A stretch of DNA of 64,000 nt from Streptomyces sp. NRRL WC-3605 (GCF_001509795.1 NZ_LLZN01000050.1:62001-126000), one strand, 5' to 3'; positions 18,923 to 27,863 are shown, numbered from the stretch's first letter. The notes: generated by a model from the sequence alone, not told the origin. Translations and numbers: made by a program.

Positions 18923-18951
18923 ACCAAAGTCTGCGGTGCCCCGACTTTGGT
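18923..18951. promoter_or_regulatory. Operator-like inverted repeat upstream of sensor kinase
   Basis: Perfect 9-bp arms ACCAAAGTC (18923-18931) and GACTTTGGT (18943-18951) flank an 11-bp centre, ending 57 bp before the kinase start. A TAGATT at 18995-19000 could be the -10 of an almost leaderless mRNA beginning near the GTG at 19009. The position suits autoregulation by the NarL-type partner regulator. Confidence 0.55.
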
Positions 18952-19008
18952 CGGTGATGCCGTCGCGGCAGGCCCTCCGGGAGCCGCTCCTGCGTAGATT
19001 TGTCGACC

Positions 19009-20253
19009 GTGAACACCGAACAGCACCCGTCCCCGCCGCAGTTCCTCGCGGAGCGGCGCTGGCTGCTGCCCTCCGCCCTGGCCGCGGAGTTCGAGCCCGA
19101 TCCCGACCGCCCCGGCCGGCCCCGGCGCACGGCCCGCGACTGGGTGGTCGACTTCGGCTTCTTCCTGGTGGCCGTGCTCCTCGGCCTGCTCTCCGCGGAC
19201 ACGCTGGCGCAGGAGGACATCCCCGGCGGCCTCGTCGCCGCCGACCAGCTGCTCGGCGCCCTCGCGTGCGGCGCGGTGTGGCTCAGGCGCCGCCGGCCGT
19301 TCGCACTCGCCGTCGCCATGGTCCCCGTGTGCTTCGTGTCGAACACCGCGGGCGGCGCGGGCGTCGTCGCCCTGTTCACCCTCGCCGTGCACCGGCCCTT
19401 CCGGTACGTGGCCTGGGTCGCCGCAGCCTCGCTCGCGCTGACCCCGCTCTTCTTCTGGCTGCGTCCCGACCCCGAGGTCCCCTACGGCTGGGCCGTCTTC
19501 TCCGTCGTCCTGCTCACCGGCGCGATGGTCGGCTGGGGCATGTTCGTCCGCTCCAAGCGGCAGCTCATGGTGAGCCTGCGCGACCGCGCGCGGCGCGCCG
19601 AGACGGAGGCCCGGCTGCGCGCGGATCAGGCGCAGCGCCTGGCCCGCGAGGCCATCGCCCGCGAGATGCACGACGTCCTCGCGCACCGGCTGACCCTGCT
19701 CAGCGTGCACGCCGGAGCCCTGGAGTTCCGGCCGGACGCACCCCGCGACGAGATCCAGCGGGCCGCCGGCGTCATCCGCGAGAGCGCCCACGAGGCGCTG
19801 CAGGACCTGCGCGAGATCATCGGCGTGCTGCGCGCCGGCGAGTCCGACGACTCCGGCCGCCCCCAGCCGACCCTCGCCGCGCTGGAGGCCCTGGTCGCCG
19901 AGTGCCGCGAGGCCGGCATGAAGGTCACCCTGGACCTGCGCGTCACCGACCAGGCCGCCGTACCGGCCTCCGTGGGCCGCACCGCCTACCGCATCACCCA
20001 GGAGGGGCTGACGAACGCCCGCAAGCACGCCCCCGGCACCGAGGCCACGGTGACCGTCACCGGCGCACCGGGCGAGGGCCTGACCGTGGCGGTGCGCAAC
20101 GGCGCCCCCGAGGGGGACGTGCCGCCCGTGCCCGGCTCCGGGCAGGGGCTCATCGGGCTGCGGGAGCGGGCGACGCTGACGGGCGGCCGGTTCGAGCACG
20201 GGCCCGAGGCGGACGGAGGGTTCGGCATCCGGGCGTGGCTGCCGTGGGAGTGA
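19009..20253 (+). CDS. Sensor histidine kinase (HisKA_3 type), pair 2
   Basis: The 414-residue kinase has a short cytosolic head, a membrane region of about four to six helices (FGFFLVAVLLGLL, FALAVAMVPVCFVS, FRYVAWVAAASLALTPLFFWL, FSVVLLTGAMVGWGMF), a phospho-His helix (RLAREAIAREMHDVLAHRLTLL) and a HATPase_c domain (YRITQEGLTNARKHA, GQGLIGLRERA). It is a DesK/NarX-like family member without a large external domain. It is co-directional with the regulator at 20356. The GTG at 19009 is only about 9 bases from a possible -10 box, so a leaderless message is possible. Confidence 0.92.
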   Translation: MNTEQHPSPPQFLAERRWLLPSALAAEFEPDPDRPGRPRRTARDWVVDFGFFLVAVLLGLLSADTLAQEDIPGGLVAADQLLGALACGAVWLRRRRPFALAVAMVPVCFVSNTAGGAGVVALFTLAVHRPFRYVAWVAAASLALTPLFFWLRPDPEVPYGWAVFSVVLLTGAMVGWGMFVRSKRQLMVSLRDRARRAETEARLRADQAQRLAREAIAREMHDVLAHRLTLLSVHAGALEFRPDAPRDEIQRAAGVIRESAHEALQDLREIIGVLRAGESDDSGRPQPTLAALEALVAECREAGMKVTLDLRVTDQAAVPASVGRTAYRITQEGLTNARKHAPGTEATVTVTGAPGEGLTVAVRNGAPEGDVPPVPGSGQGLIGLRERATLTGGRFEHGPEADGGFGIRAWLPWE

Positions 20254-20258
20254 CCACG

Positions 20259-20310
20259 GGTGTCCGGGCGGGGGCCTTCCCGTGGGCGTCCGGGTGAGGA
20301 CCTTCCCGTG
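20259..20310 (+). repeat. Two-copy 26-bp tandem repeat
   Basis: Units 20259-20284 and 20285-20310 match at 22 of 26 positions; both contain GTCCGGG and end CCTTCCCGTG. They fill the gap between the kinase stop and the regulator start and may affect spacing or regulator expression. Confidence 0.8.
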
Positions 20311-20355
20311 CGGACCCGTCCCCGCGCACCGGACGACCGTGATTACGTGAGGCCC

Positions 20356-21045
20356 ATGACTGCCATCAGACTGCTCCTCGTCGACGACGATCCGCTGGTC
20401 CGGGCCGGACTGTCCCTGATGCTGGGCGGCGCCGACGACATCGAGATCGTCGGCGAGGCGGCCGACGGAGCCGACGTGGGACCGCTGGCCGACCGGACCC
20501 GGCCGGACGTCGTCCTGATGGACATCCGCATGCCCGGCGTCGACGGCCTGACCGCGACGGAGCGGCTGCGTGCCCGGCAGGACCCGCCGCAGGTCGTGCT
20601 GCTGACCACCTTCCACGCCGACGAGCAGGTGCTGCGCGCCCTGCGCGCCGGGGCCGCCGGGTTCGTGCTGAAGGACACCCCGCCCGCCGAGATCGTCGAC
20701 GCGGTGCGCAAGGTGGCCGCCGGCGACCCGGTCCTGTCGCCCACCGTGACCCGCCAGCTGATGGACCACGCGGCCGGTACGGCCGCCGACACCCGCCGCG
20801 CCCACGCGCGCGAGCGGCTGACCGCACTGAACGACCGCGAGCGCGAGGTCGCCGTCGCCGTCGGCCGGGGCCTGTCCAACGCCGAGATCGCCGGGGAGCT
20901 CTACATGAGTGTCGCCACCGTGAAGACGCACGTCTCCCGCGTCCTGGCCAAGCTGGACCTCAACAACCGGGTGCAGATCGCGCTCCTGGCGTACGACGCG
21001 GGCCTGCTGGAGGAACTCGACGACCGCACGGGGGAGGGGCGCTAG
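20356..21045 (+). CDS. NarL-family response regulator, pair 2
   Basis: The 229-residue protein has a receiver domain with acidic residues DDD (10-12), phospho-acceptor Asp56 in VVLMDIRMPG, VLLTTFH and VLKDTPP, followed by a LuxR helix-turn-helix (LNDREREVAVAVGRGLSNAEIAGEL, TVKTHVSRVLAKLDLNN). It lies 102 bp after the kinase, separated by a tandem repeat, and probably binds the 18923-18951 dyad. It is similar in type to the regulator at 11404 but clearly a separate system. Confidence 0.93.
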   Translation: MTAIRLLLVDDDPLVRAGLSLMLGGADDIEIVGEAADGADVGPLADRTRPDVVLMDIRMPGVDGLTATERLRARQDPPQVVLLTTFHADEQVLRALRAGAAGFVLKDTPPAEIVDAVRKVAAGDPVLSPTVTRQLMDHAAGTAADTRRAHARERLTALNDREREVAVAVGRGLSNAEIAGELYMSVATVKTHVSRVLAKLDLNNRVQIALLAYDAGLLEELDDRTGEGR

Positions 21046-21099
21046 GGCCTTTCGTTTGGATCATGCCGGGCTCGCGGGGTCCAGGGGACCGGAGCGCCC

Positions 21100-22122
21100 T
21101 CAGAGGGCCGCGGTCGTCGTGCCCCCCGGCAGCTCGCCGAGCGCCACCGGTCTTCGCTCGCGCCGCGACAGCTCGCACGCCTCGGAGATCCGCAGCGCCT
21201 GCAGGGCCTCCCGCCCGTCGCAGGGGTTCGCCCGCTCGCCGCGCACGACCTCGACGAAGGCGTTCAGCTCGGCCTCGTAGGCCGGCCCGAACCGCTCCAG
21301 GAACCCGGTCCACGGCTTGTCCGCCGCGGGCGGCCCGGTCGGCTCGGTGGAGGCGATCGGCGTACGGTCGTCCAGGCCGACCACGACCTGGTCCAGCTCG
21401 CCGGCCAGCTCCATGCGCACGTCGTACCCGGCGCCGTTCAGCCGGGTCGCCGTCGCGGTGGCGAGCGTGCCGTCCTCCAGCGTCAGCACCGCCGCCGCGG
21501 TGTCCACGTCGCCCGCCTCGCGGAACATCGCGGGCCCGGCGTCCGAACCGGCCGCGTACACGTCCGCGATCTCCCGGCCGGTCACCCAGCGCAACATGTC
21601 GAAGTCGTGGATCAGCGTGTCCCGGTAGAGCCCGCCCGACAGCGGCAGCCACGCGGCGGGCGGCGGCGCCTGGTCGCTGGTGAGGGCCCGCACCGTGTGC
21701 AGCCGCCCCAGCCGGCCGGACCGCACCGCCTCGCGGGCCCCGGCGTACCCGGCGTCGAACCGGCGCTGGAACCCCATCTGCAGAATCGTCCCGGCCGTTT
21801 CCACCTCCGCGATGGCCTGCAGCGTCCCCGGCAGGTCGAGCGCGATGGGCTTCTCGCAGAACACGGGCAGACCGGAGCGGGCCGCCCGCCCGATCAGCTC
21901 GGCGTGGGCGGACGTCGCCGTGGTGATCACCACCGCGTCCACGCCCCACCGGAAGATCTCGTCCATGCCGGGCGCCGCCGTCTCGCCGAGCCGGTGCGCC
22001 AGCTCCTGGGCCCGCGACGGATTCGCGTCCGTGAGGATCAGCGATCCGACGTCACGATGGCGACTGAGCGTGTTCGCGTGGATGGTGCCGATGCGGCCCG
22101 TACCGATGACCCCGATGCGCAT
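21100..22122 (-). CDS. Gfo/Idh/MocA oxidoreductase (inositol dehydrogenase-like)
   Basis: The 340-residue protein begins with an NAD(P)-binding Rossmann motif (RIGVIGTGRIGTIHANTL), followed by ITTATSAHAELI, the conserved catalytic-domain segment VFCEKPIALDL with Lys, and GGLYRDTLIHDFDMLRWVTG containing the family Asp-His pair. Length and motifs match inositol 2-dehydrogenase-like sugar dehydrogenases. It is divergent from a GntR gene over a 100-bp region with two operator-like dyads, so the GntR protein probably controls it in response to a sugar or inositol signal. Confidence 0.88.
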   Translation of the reverse strand: MRIGVIGTGRIGTIHANTLSRHRDVGSLILTDANPSRAQELAHRLGETAAPGMDEIFRWGVDAVVITTATSAHAELIGRAARSGLPVFCEKPIALDLPGTLQAIAEVETAGTILQMGFQRRFDAGYAGAREAVRSGRLGRLHTVRALTSDQAPPPAAWLPLSGGLYRDTLIHDFDMLRWVTGREIADVYAAGSDAGPAMFREAGDVDTAAAVLTLEDGTLATATATRLNGAGYDVRMELAGELDQVVVGLDDRTPIASTEPTGPPAADKPWTGFLERFGPAYEAELNAFVEVVRGERANPCDGREALQALRISEACELSRRERRPVALGELPGGTTTAAL

Positions 22123-22152
22123 GGAAACAAAGTGGGGGTTCGGTGTGGACGC

Positions 22153-22174
22153 TGTCAATGACAATGTCCGGACA
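22153..22174. promoter_or_regulatory. Adjacent GntR-type dyads
   Basis: TGTCAATGACA (22153-22163, perfect dyad) abuts TGTCCGGACA (22165-22174, perfect dyad) in the divergent oxidoreductase/gntR region. A related TGTCAGGACA lies before the ROK kinase at 23013. Repetition near three genes supports a local regulon; the binder is inferred to be the neighbouring GntR protein. Confidence 0.6.
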
Positions 22175-22224
22175 ATCGAACTACACAACTTCCCGTCAAC
22201 AGGCCGTGGGACTACAGTCGGGCC

Positions 22225-22989
22225 GTGCCGAAACCAGAAATGGACCCGACCGTGGAACTCGAGCTCAGCGTGGACCGGAGCAGTCCGGTGCCCTTGTACT
22301 TCCAGCTCTCGCAGCAGCTCGAGGCCGCCATCGAGCACGGAGCGCTCACCCCCGGCAGCCTGCTGGGCAACGAGATCGAACTCGCCGCGCGCCTCGGTCT
22401 GTCCCGGCCCACCGTCCGCCAGGCCATCCAGTCTCTGGTCGACAAGGGGCTGCTGGTGCGCCGCCGTGGCGTCGGCACCCAGGTCGTGCACAGCCAGGTC
22501 AAACGCCCGCTGGAGCTCAGCAGCCTCTACGACGACCTGGAGTCGGCCGGCCAGCGCCCGGCGACCCGCGTCCTCGTCAACACCGTCGTCCCCGCGTCCG
22601 CCGAGGTCGCCGCCGCTCTGGGGGTCACCGAGGGCAGCGACGTCCACCGGATCGAACGGCTGCGCCTCGCGCACGGCGAACCGATGGCCCACCTGTGCAA
22701 CTTCCTGCCGCCCGGCCTGCTGGACCTCGACACCGGGCAGCTGGAGGCCACCGGCCTGTACCGGCTGATGCGGGCCGCCGGCATCACCCTGCACAGCGCC
22801 CGGCAGACCATCGGGGCCCGCGCCGCCACCTCCGCCGAGGCCGAGCGCCTCGCCGAGAAGGAGGGCGCGCCCCTGCTCACCATGCAGCGCGTGACGTTCG
22901 ACGACACCGGCCGCGCGGTCGAGTACGGCACCCACACCTACCGGCCGAGCCGCTACTCGTTCGAGTTCCAGCTTCTCGTACGGTCCTGA
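22225..22989 (+). CDS. GntR/HutC-family regulator
   Basis: The 254-residue protein has an N-terminal winged helix (PLYFQLSQQLEAAIEHGALTPGSLLGNEIELAARLGLSRPTVRQAIQSL) and a C-terminal UTRA effector domain (HRIERLRLAHGEPMAHLCNFLPP, ending VEYGTHTYRPSRYSFEFQL). HutC-type regulators usually release DNA on binding a sugar or phosphate ester. It sits between a divergent oxidoreductase and a downstream ROK kinase, with related dyads flanking it on both sides. The GTG start at 22225 is well placed relative to the domain. Confidence 0.92.
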   Translation: MPKPEMDPTVELELSVDRSSPVPLYFQLSQQLEAAIEHGALTPGSLLGNEIELAARLGLSRPTVRQAIQSLVDKGLLVRRRGVGTQVVHSQVKRPLELSSLYDDLESAGQRPATRVLVNTVVPASAEVAAALGVTEGSDVHRIERLRLAHGEPMAHLCNFLPPGLLDLDTGQLEATGLYRLMRAAGITLHSARQTIGARAATSAEAERLAEKEGAPLLTMQRVTFDDTGRAVEYGTHTYRPSRYSFEFQLLVRS

Positions 22990-23012
22990 GCGGACCGACC
23001 GGTACGTATCAA

Positions 23013-23022
23013 TGTCAGGACA
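23013..23022. promoter_or_regulatory. GntR-type half-conserved site before ROK gene
   Basis: AATGTCAGGACAAA here repeats the core of AATGTCCGGACAAT at 22163-22176 with one changed centre base. It lies 135 bp before the ROK kinase ATG and just after the gntR stop. Confidence 0.5.
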
Positions 23023-23157
23023 AATGGACGGCCGTTGCGAGGTCATCGGCGCCCGGTTCCCGCGGCACAATCCCTCCCGGAACAGGCCACTCGCGGCAAC
23101 CGTCCCATTGTTCCCCCGTTCGGCACCCAGCGTGAGCGTGCGGCAGAATCGGGCGGG

Positions 23158-24306
23158 ATGAGCACCTACCGCGACTTCACCGCACCGATCGGCTCCCGGC
23201 GGGCCCCCGTGCTGCGCACGGTCGGCTCCAGAGAGCGCCGCTCGCATCTGTCGGCTCCCCGCGTGCCCACGGTGGGCATCGACATCGGCGGCACCAAGGT
23301 GATGGCGGGCGTCGTGGACGCGGACGGCAACATCCTGGAGAAGCTCCGCACGGAGACGCCGGACAAGTCCAAGAGTCCGAAGGTCGTCGAGGACACGATC
23401 GTCGAACTGGTCCTGGACCTGTCCGACCGCCACGACGTGCACGCCGTCGGCATCGGCGCGGCCGGCTGGGTCGACGCCGACCGCAACCGCGTCCTGTTCG
23501 CCCCCCACCTGTCCTGGCGCAACGAACCCCTGCGCGACCGCCTCGCGGGCCGTCTCGCGGTGCCCGTCCTGGTCGACAACGACGCCAACTCCGCCGCCTG
23601 GGCCGAGTGGCGCTTCGGCGCCGGACGCGGCGAGGACCACCTCGTCATGATCACGCTCGGGACGGGCATCGGCGGCGCGATCCTGGAGGACGGGCAGGTC
23701 AAACGCGGCAAGTACGGCGTCGCCGGCGAGTTCGGCCATATGCAGGTCGTGCCCGGCGGCCACCGCTGCCCGTGCGGCAACCGCGGCTGCTGGGAGCAGT
23801 ACAGCTCGGGCAACGCGCTCGTGCGCGAGGCCCGCGAGCTGGCCGCCGCCGACTCCCCGGTGGCGTACGGGATCATCGAGCACGTCAAGGGCCAGATCTC
23901 CGACATCACCGGCCCGATGATCACCGAGCTCGCCCGCGAGGGCGACGCCATGTGCATCGAACTGCTCCAGGACATCGGCCAGTGGCTCGGCGTCGGCATC
24001 GCCAACCTGGCCGCCGCCCTCGACCCGTCCTGCTTCGTCATCGGCGGCGGCGTCTCCGCCGCGGACGACCTGCTCATCGGCCCCGCGCGCGACGCCTTCA
24101 AGCGCCAGCTCACCGGCCGCGGCTACCGCCCCGAGGCCCGCATCGCCCGCGCCCAGCTCGGACCCGAGGCCGGCATGGTCGGCGCCGCCGACCTCGCCCG
24201 CCTGGTCGCCCGGCGCTTCCGCCGCGCCAACCGGCGCCGTGTCGAGCGCTACGAGCGCTACGCGCGCTTCGCGGAGTCCCGCCGGACCTCCCAGGGGCCG
24301 GCGTGA
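23158..24306 (+). CDS. ROK-family sugar kinase (glucokinase-like)
   Basis: The 382-residue protein has a roughly 38-residue basic N-terminal extension, then the ATP-binding motif VGIDIGGTKVMAGV, the catalytic Asp in VLVDNDANSAAWAE, MITLGTGIGGAIL, the GEFGHMQV substrate segment and the zinc motif CPCGNRGCWEQYSSG. The C-terminus is unusually rich in Arg/Tyr. It is a kinase, not a regulator, because no helix-turn-helix precedes the kinase domain. Its stop overlaps the next gene as GTGA. The substrate is probably a hexose. Confidence 0.92.
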   Translation: MSTYRDFTAPIGSRRAPVLRTVGSRERRSHLSAPRVPTVGIDIGGTKVMAGVVDADGNILEKLRTETPDKSKSPKVVEDTIVELVLDLSDRHDVHAVGIGAAGWVDADRNRVLFAPHLSWRNEPLRDRLAGRLAVPVLVDNDANSAAWAEWRFGAGRGEDHLVMITLGTGIGGAILEDGQVKRGKYGVAGEFGHMQVVPGGHRCPCGNRGCWEQYSSGNALVREARELAAADSPVAYGIIEHVKGQISDITGPMITELAREGDAMCIELLQDIGQWLGVGIANLAAALDPSCFVIGGGVSAADDLLIGPARDAFKRQLTGRGYRPEARIARAQLGPEAGMVGAADLARLVARRFRRANRRRVERYERYARFAESRRTSQGPA

Positions 24307-24884
24307 CCGTGTCCGTACCCCGTCAGGCCGACTCCCCGGACGAGCCGCAGCAGCCCACCGAGGACCGCCGCCACCGCAACCGCCGCCGGGCGCTCACGCT
24401 GCTCATCATCGTGCTGCTCATCGGCGTCCCCGCCGGCTACCTGGTCATCTCCGCCAACCAGAGCCGCGACAGCGGCAAGGACAAGGAGGCCAAGTACTCG
24501 GCGACCGGCCTCACCGCCGGCTGGCCCGCGCGCGTCCAGCGTCACATCTACAAGGTCACCATCCCGGTGCCGTCGTACAAGGTCGCCTACTACGAGACCA
24601 ACAACTGGAAGACCAGCCGGCTCTACGTCCAGTTCGAGACCGTCCCCGGCGGCCTCGACGGGTACCTGAGGACCATGGGGCTCGACCGGAACGACCTGAA
24701 GCGGGACGACATCACGATCAGCGCCCGCGACCAGAAGATCACCGGCTGGAAGTTCACCGGCGAGGGCCCCTGGTACGGCGTCGTCGACAAACGGAAGAAC
24801 CCGGCACCCACCCACGACATCGTGGTGAACCTCGCCGACCCGCAGAAGCCCTTCGTCTTCGTCGTCGCCCGCACCGTCCCCTAG
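24303..24884 (+). CDS. Single-pass membrane protein coupled to ROK kinase
   Basis: The 193-residue protein has a basic cytosolic head (EDRRHRNRRR), one transmembrane helix (ALTLLIIVLLIGVPAGYLVI), then an extracellular domain with a regular beta pattern (YKVTIPVPSYKVAYYETNNW, RLYVQFETVPGGLDGYL, DITISARDQKITGWKFTG, DIVVNLADPQKPFVFVVARTVP). The GTG overlaps the kinase stop by 4 bp. I do not recognise a family. Its stop codon is included in an 18-bp tandem duplication. Confidence 0.8.
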   Translation: MTVSVPRQADSPDEPQQPTEDRRHRNRRRALTLLIIVLLIGVPAGYLVISANQSRDSGKDKEAKYSATGLTAGWPARVQRHIYKVTIPVPSYKVAYYETNNWKTSRLYVQFETVPGGLDGYLRTMGLDRNDLKRDDITISARDQKITGWKFTGEGPWYGVVDKRKNPAPTHDIVVNLADPQKPFVFVVARTVP

Positions 24885-24917
24885 CCGGTGCCCGCCCCGT
24901 AGCCGGTGCCCGCCCCG
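24882..24917 (+). repeat. Perfect 18-bp tandem duplication including a stop codon
   Basis: TAGCCGGTGCCCGCCCCG occurs at 24882-24899 and again at 24900-24917. The first TAG ends the membrane-protein gene, and the second copy supplies an in-frame backup stop. Confidence 0.9.
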
Positions 24918-24992
24918 GTGGCCGGGGCCGATTGTCAGACCCCGCCCGTAGAGTCGGAGACACTCGGTCCGACGTCGGGGAGGGAGGTGGCA

Positions 24993-25028
24993 GGACGTAT
25001 GAGCAGCGCGGGACGTATGAGCAGCGCA
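24993..25028 (+). repeat. 18-bp tandem duplication including a start codon
   Basis: GGACGTATGAGCAGCGCG (24993-25010) is repeated at 25011-25028 with one difference. Each copy carries an in-frame ATG for the SNF2 helicase, giving two possible starts (24999, 25017). Confidence 0.9.
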
Positions 25029-27863
25029 CCCGCGGCGACCGCGAGTACGGACGAGCACGTCCCCGCGCGCCTCGCCGCCGTCTTCCTGCCCGCACCGCTC
25101 CCACGCGAGGGCCGCATCGCCTTCTGGGACCCGGCCGGCGACCCGCTGCCCGCCCAGGACGGCGACCCGCTGCCCGCAGAGGACGGCGAGCTCACCGTCG
25201 TGCGGCCGCACGGATCCACGGTCCGCCGCCGCACCACCGCCGCGCTGACCCTGCCCCTCACCGAAGCCCTACCGCTGCTCGTGCGCGCGCGGCACGACCC
25301 GGCCGCCCACCCCGCCACCGCCTGCTGGGGGGCCGCCGCCCTGCACGCCCTGCGGCTCACCGCGCGCGGCCGCCTGCTGCCCGGCCTCACCCCCACCGGC
25401 CACGACGCCTGGCGGGCCGGCCCCCTCGACCCCGACGACATCTCCCACCTGCGGGCGATCGCCGCCGCCCTGCCCCCCGAGGGCCACGCCGTCCCGCTGC
25501 CCGGCCCCGGCCCGCTGCGGCTGCCCGAACCCGAGGCGCTCCTGCGGTCCTTCCTCGACGCCGTCGCCGACAGCCTGCCCCGCACCCCCGCCGCCCCCCA
25601 CGCCGCCGGCCGCCCCTTCGCCGCGCGCGAGGCCCAGCCCCTGCCCAACGCCCACGCGTGGGCCGCCGAGGTCGCCGCCGGCATGGACGCCGGGGTGCGC
25701 GTCTCGCTCCGCCTGGACCTGTCCGCGCACACCCTCTTCGACGAGGACGCGGCCGGCTCACGCAACGCGGGCGCCGCGATCGTCCAGGTGCACAGCCTCG
25801 CCGACCCCACCCTCGTGGCCGACGCAGCCGCCCTGTGGTCCGGCGAGGCGGACACCGCCTTCGGCCCCCGCGCGCGGGTGGACGCCGCGCTCGCGGTCCG
25901 GCGCGCCGCCCGGGTGTGGCCGCCGCTCGACCGGCTCTCCGAGCAGGACGTCCCCGACGTCCTCGCCCTGTCCGACGACGAGCTGGGGGACCTGCTCGGC
26001 GTCGCCGCGACCCGGCTCGCCGCCGCGGGCGTCGCGGTCCACTGGCCCCGGGACCTGGCGCAGGACCTCAGCGCGGCAGCGGTCGTACGGCCCGCCCCCG
26101 GCTCCGCCACCGACGGCACCGGCTTCTTCGAGAGCGAGGAACTGCTCCAGTTCCGCTGGCAGCTCGCCATCGGCGGCGACCCGCTGACCGAGGCCGAGAT
26201 GGACGCGCTCGCCGAGGCCCACCGCCCCGTCGTCCGGCTCCGGGACCAGTGGGTGCTGGTCGACCCGGCCCTGGTCCGCAAGGCCCGCAAACGCGAACTC
26301 GGCCTGCTCGACCCCGTCGACGCGCTGTCCGTCGCGCTCACCGGCAGCGCCGAGGTCGACGGCGAGACCGTCGAGGCGGTGCCGGTCGGCGCGCTCGCCG
26401 CCCTGCGCGACCGGCTCACCGCCGGCATCCGCCCCGCCGAACCCCCGGCGGGGCTGCGGGCCACGCTGCGCGACTACCAGCTGCGGGGCCTGGCCTGGCT
26501 GGACCTCATGACCTCGCTCGGACTCGGCGGCTGCCTCGCCGACGACATGGGACTCGGCAAGACGATCACCGTCATCGCCCTGCACCTCAAGCGCGCCCGA
26601 CCGGCCCCCACCCTGGTCGTGTGCCCGGCCTCCCTGCTCGGCAACTGGCAGCGGGAGATCACCCGGTTCGCCCCCGGCGTCCCCGTCCGCCGCTTCCACG
26701 GGCCCGACCGCACCCTGGACGGCCTCGACGGCGGATTCGTCCTCACGACGTACGGCACCATGCGCTCGGCCGCGCCCACGCTCGCGGCCGCCCCCTGGGG
26801 CATGGTCGTCGCCGACGAGGCCCAGCACGTCAAGAACCCCTACTCGGCGACGGCGAAGGCCCTGCGCACCATCCCGACCCCGGCGCGCGTGGCGCTGACC
26901 GGCACCCCCGTCGAGAACAACCTCTCCGAGCTGTGGGCCCTCCTCGACTGGACCACCCCCGGCCTGCTCGGCCCCCTGAAGTCCTTCCGCGCCCGCCACG
27001 CGCGCGCCGTGGAGAACGGCGAGGACGACGAGGCGGTCGAGCGCCTGGCCCGCCTGGTCCGGCCGTTCCTGCTGCGCCGCAGGAAGTCCGACCCCGGGAT
27101 CGTCCCCGAGCTGCCGCCCAAGACGGAGACGGACCACCCGGTGCCGCTCACCCGTGAACAGGCCGCGCTGTACGAGGCGGTGGTCCGCGAGTCGCTCATC
27201 GCGATCGAGACGGCCGAGGGCATGGCCCGCCGGGGCCTGGTGCTGAAGCTGCTGACGTCCCTGAAGCAGATCTGCGACCACCCGGCCCTGTACCTCAAGG
27301 AGGACCCGTCCGCCGCGGCCGAGCGCCTCGCCGTCCGCTCCGGCAAGCTGACCCTCCTGGACGAACTGCTGGACACCGTGCTCGCCGAGGACGGCTCGGC
27401 GCTCGTCTTCACCCAGTACGTGGGGATGGGCCGCCTGATCACCTCCCACCTCGCCGCCCGGGCTGTCCCGGTGGAGATCCTCCACGGAGGCACCCCGGTG
27501 CCGGACCGGGAGCGCATGGTGGACCGGTTCCAGAGCGGCGCCACCCCGGTCCTCGTGCTCTCCCTGAAGGCGGCGGGCACCGGGCTGAACCTGACCCGCG
27601 CGGGCCATGTCGTCCACTTCGACCGCTGGTGGAACCCGGCCGTCGAGGAGCAGGCCACCGACCGCGCCTACCGCATCGGCCAGACCCAGCCCGTCCAGGT
27701 CCACCGGCTCATCACCGAGGGGACCATCGAGGACCGCATCGCCGACATGCTGGCTTCCAAGCGGGCCCTGGCCGACGCGATCCTCGGCGGCGGCGAGTCG
27801 GCCCTCACGGAACTCACCGACCGTGAGCTGACCGACCTGGTGTCCCTGAGGAGGGAGTCATGA
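24999..27863 (+). CDS. SNF2/RapA-family ATPase (bacterial Swi2/Snf2)
   Basis: The 954-residue protein has a long N-terminal region with a bacterial SNF2-associated domain (around residues 280-480: ESEELLQFRWQLAIGG, EAEMDALAEAHRPVVRLRDQWVLVD), then the helicase core. Visible motifs are I LADDMGLGKTITVIAL, Ia VVCPASLLGNWQREI, II VVADEAQHV (DEAQ), III ALTGTPVENNLSELWALL, and C-terminal motifs V/VI VLSLKAAGTGLNLTRA and DRAYRIGQTQPV. These enzymes are DNA translocases that remodel protein-nucleic acid complexes. GGGAGG precedes 24999. Its stop overlaps the SWIM-finger gene as ATGA, a conserved Streptomyces pairing. Confidence 0.94.
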   Translation: MSSAGRMSSAPAATASTDEHVPARLAAVFLPAPLPREGRIAFWDPAGDPLPAQDGDPLPAEDGELTVVRPHGSTVRRRTTAALTLPLTEALPLLVRARHDPAAHPATACWGAAALHALRLTARGRLLPGLTPTGHDAWRAGPLDPDDISHLRAIAAALPPEGHAVPLPGPGPLRLPEPEALLRSFLDAVADSLPRTPAAPHAAGRPFAAREAQPLPNAHAWAAEVAAGMDAGVRVSLRLDLSAHTLFDEDAAGSRNAGAAIVQVHSLADPTLVADAAALWSGEADTAFGPRARVDAALAVRRAARVWPPLDRLSEQDVPDVLALSDDELGDLLGVAATRLAAAGVAVHWPRDLAQDLSAAAVVRPAPGSATDGTGFFESEELLQFRWQLAIGGDPLTEAEMDALAEAHRPVVRLRDQWVLVDPALVRKARKRELGLLDPVDALSVALTGSAEVDGETVEAVPVGALAALRDRLTAGIRPAEPPAGLRATLRDYQLRGLAWLDLMTSLGLGGCLADDMGLGKTITVIALHLKRARPAPTLVVCPASLLGNWQREITRFAPGVPVRRFHGPDRTLDGLDGGFVLTTYGTMRSAAPTLAAAPWGMVVADEAQHVKNPYSATAKALRTIPTPARVALTGTPVENNLSELWALLDWTTPGLLGPLKSFRARHARAVENGEDDEAVERLARLVRPFLLRRRKSDPGIVPELPPKTETDHPVPLTREQAALYEAVVRESLIAIETAEGMARRGLVLKLLTSLKQICDHPALYLKEDPSAAAERLAVRSGKLTLLDELLDTVLAEDGSALVFTQYVGMGRLITSHLAARAVPVEILHGGTPVPDRERMVDRFQSGATPVLVLSLKAAGTGLNLTRAGHVVHFDRWWNPAVEEQATDRAYRIGQTQPVQVHRLITEGTIEDRIADMLASKRALADAILGGGESALTELTDRELTDLVSLRRES

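Noticed and set aside
18522..19008. Barstar-type inhibitor next to the RNase Sa homologue
   Set aside because: The only gene here encodes a small membrane protein without barstar features.
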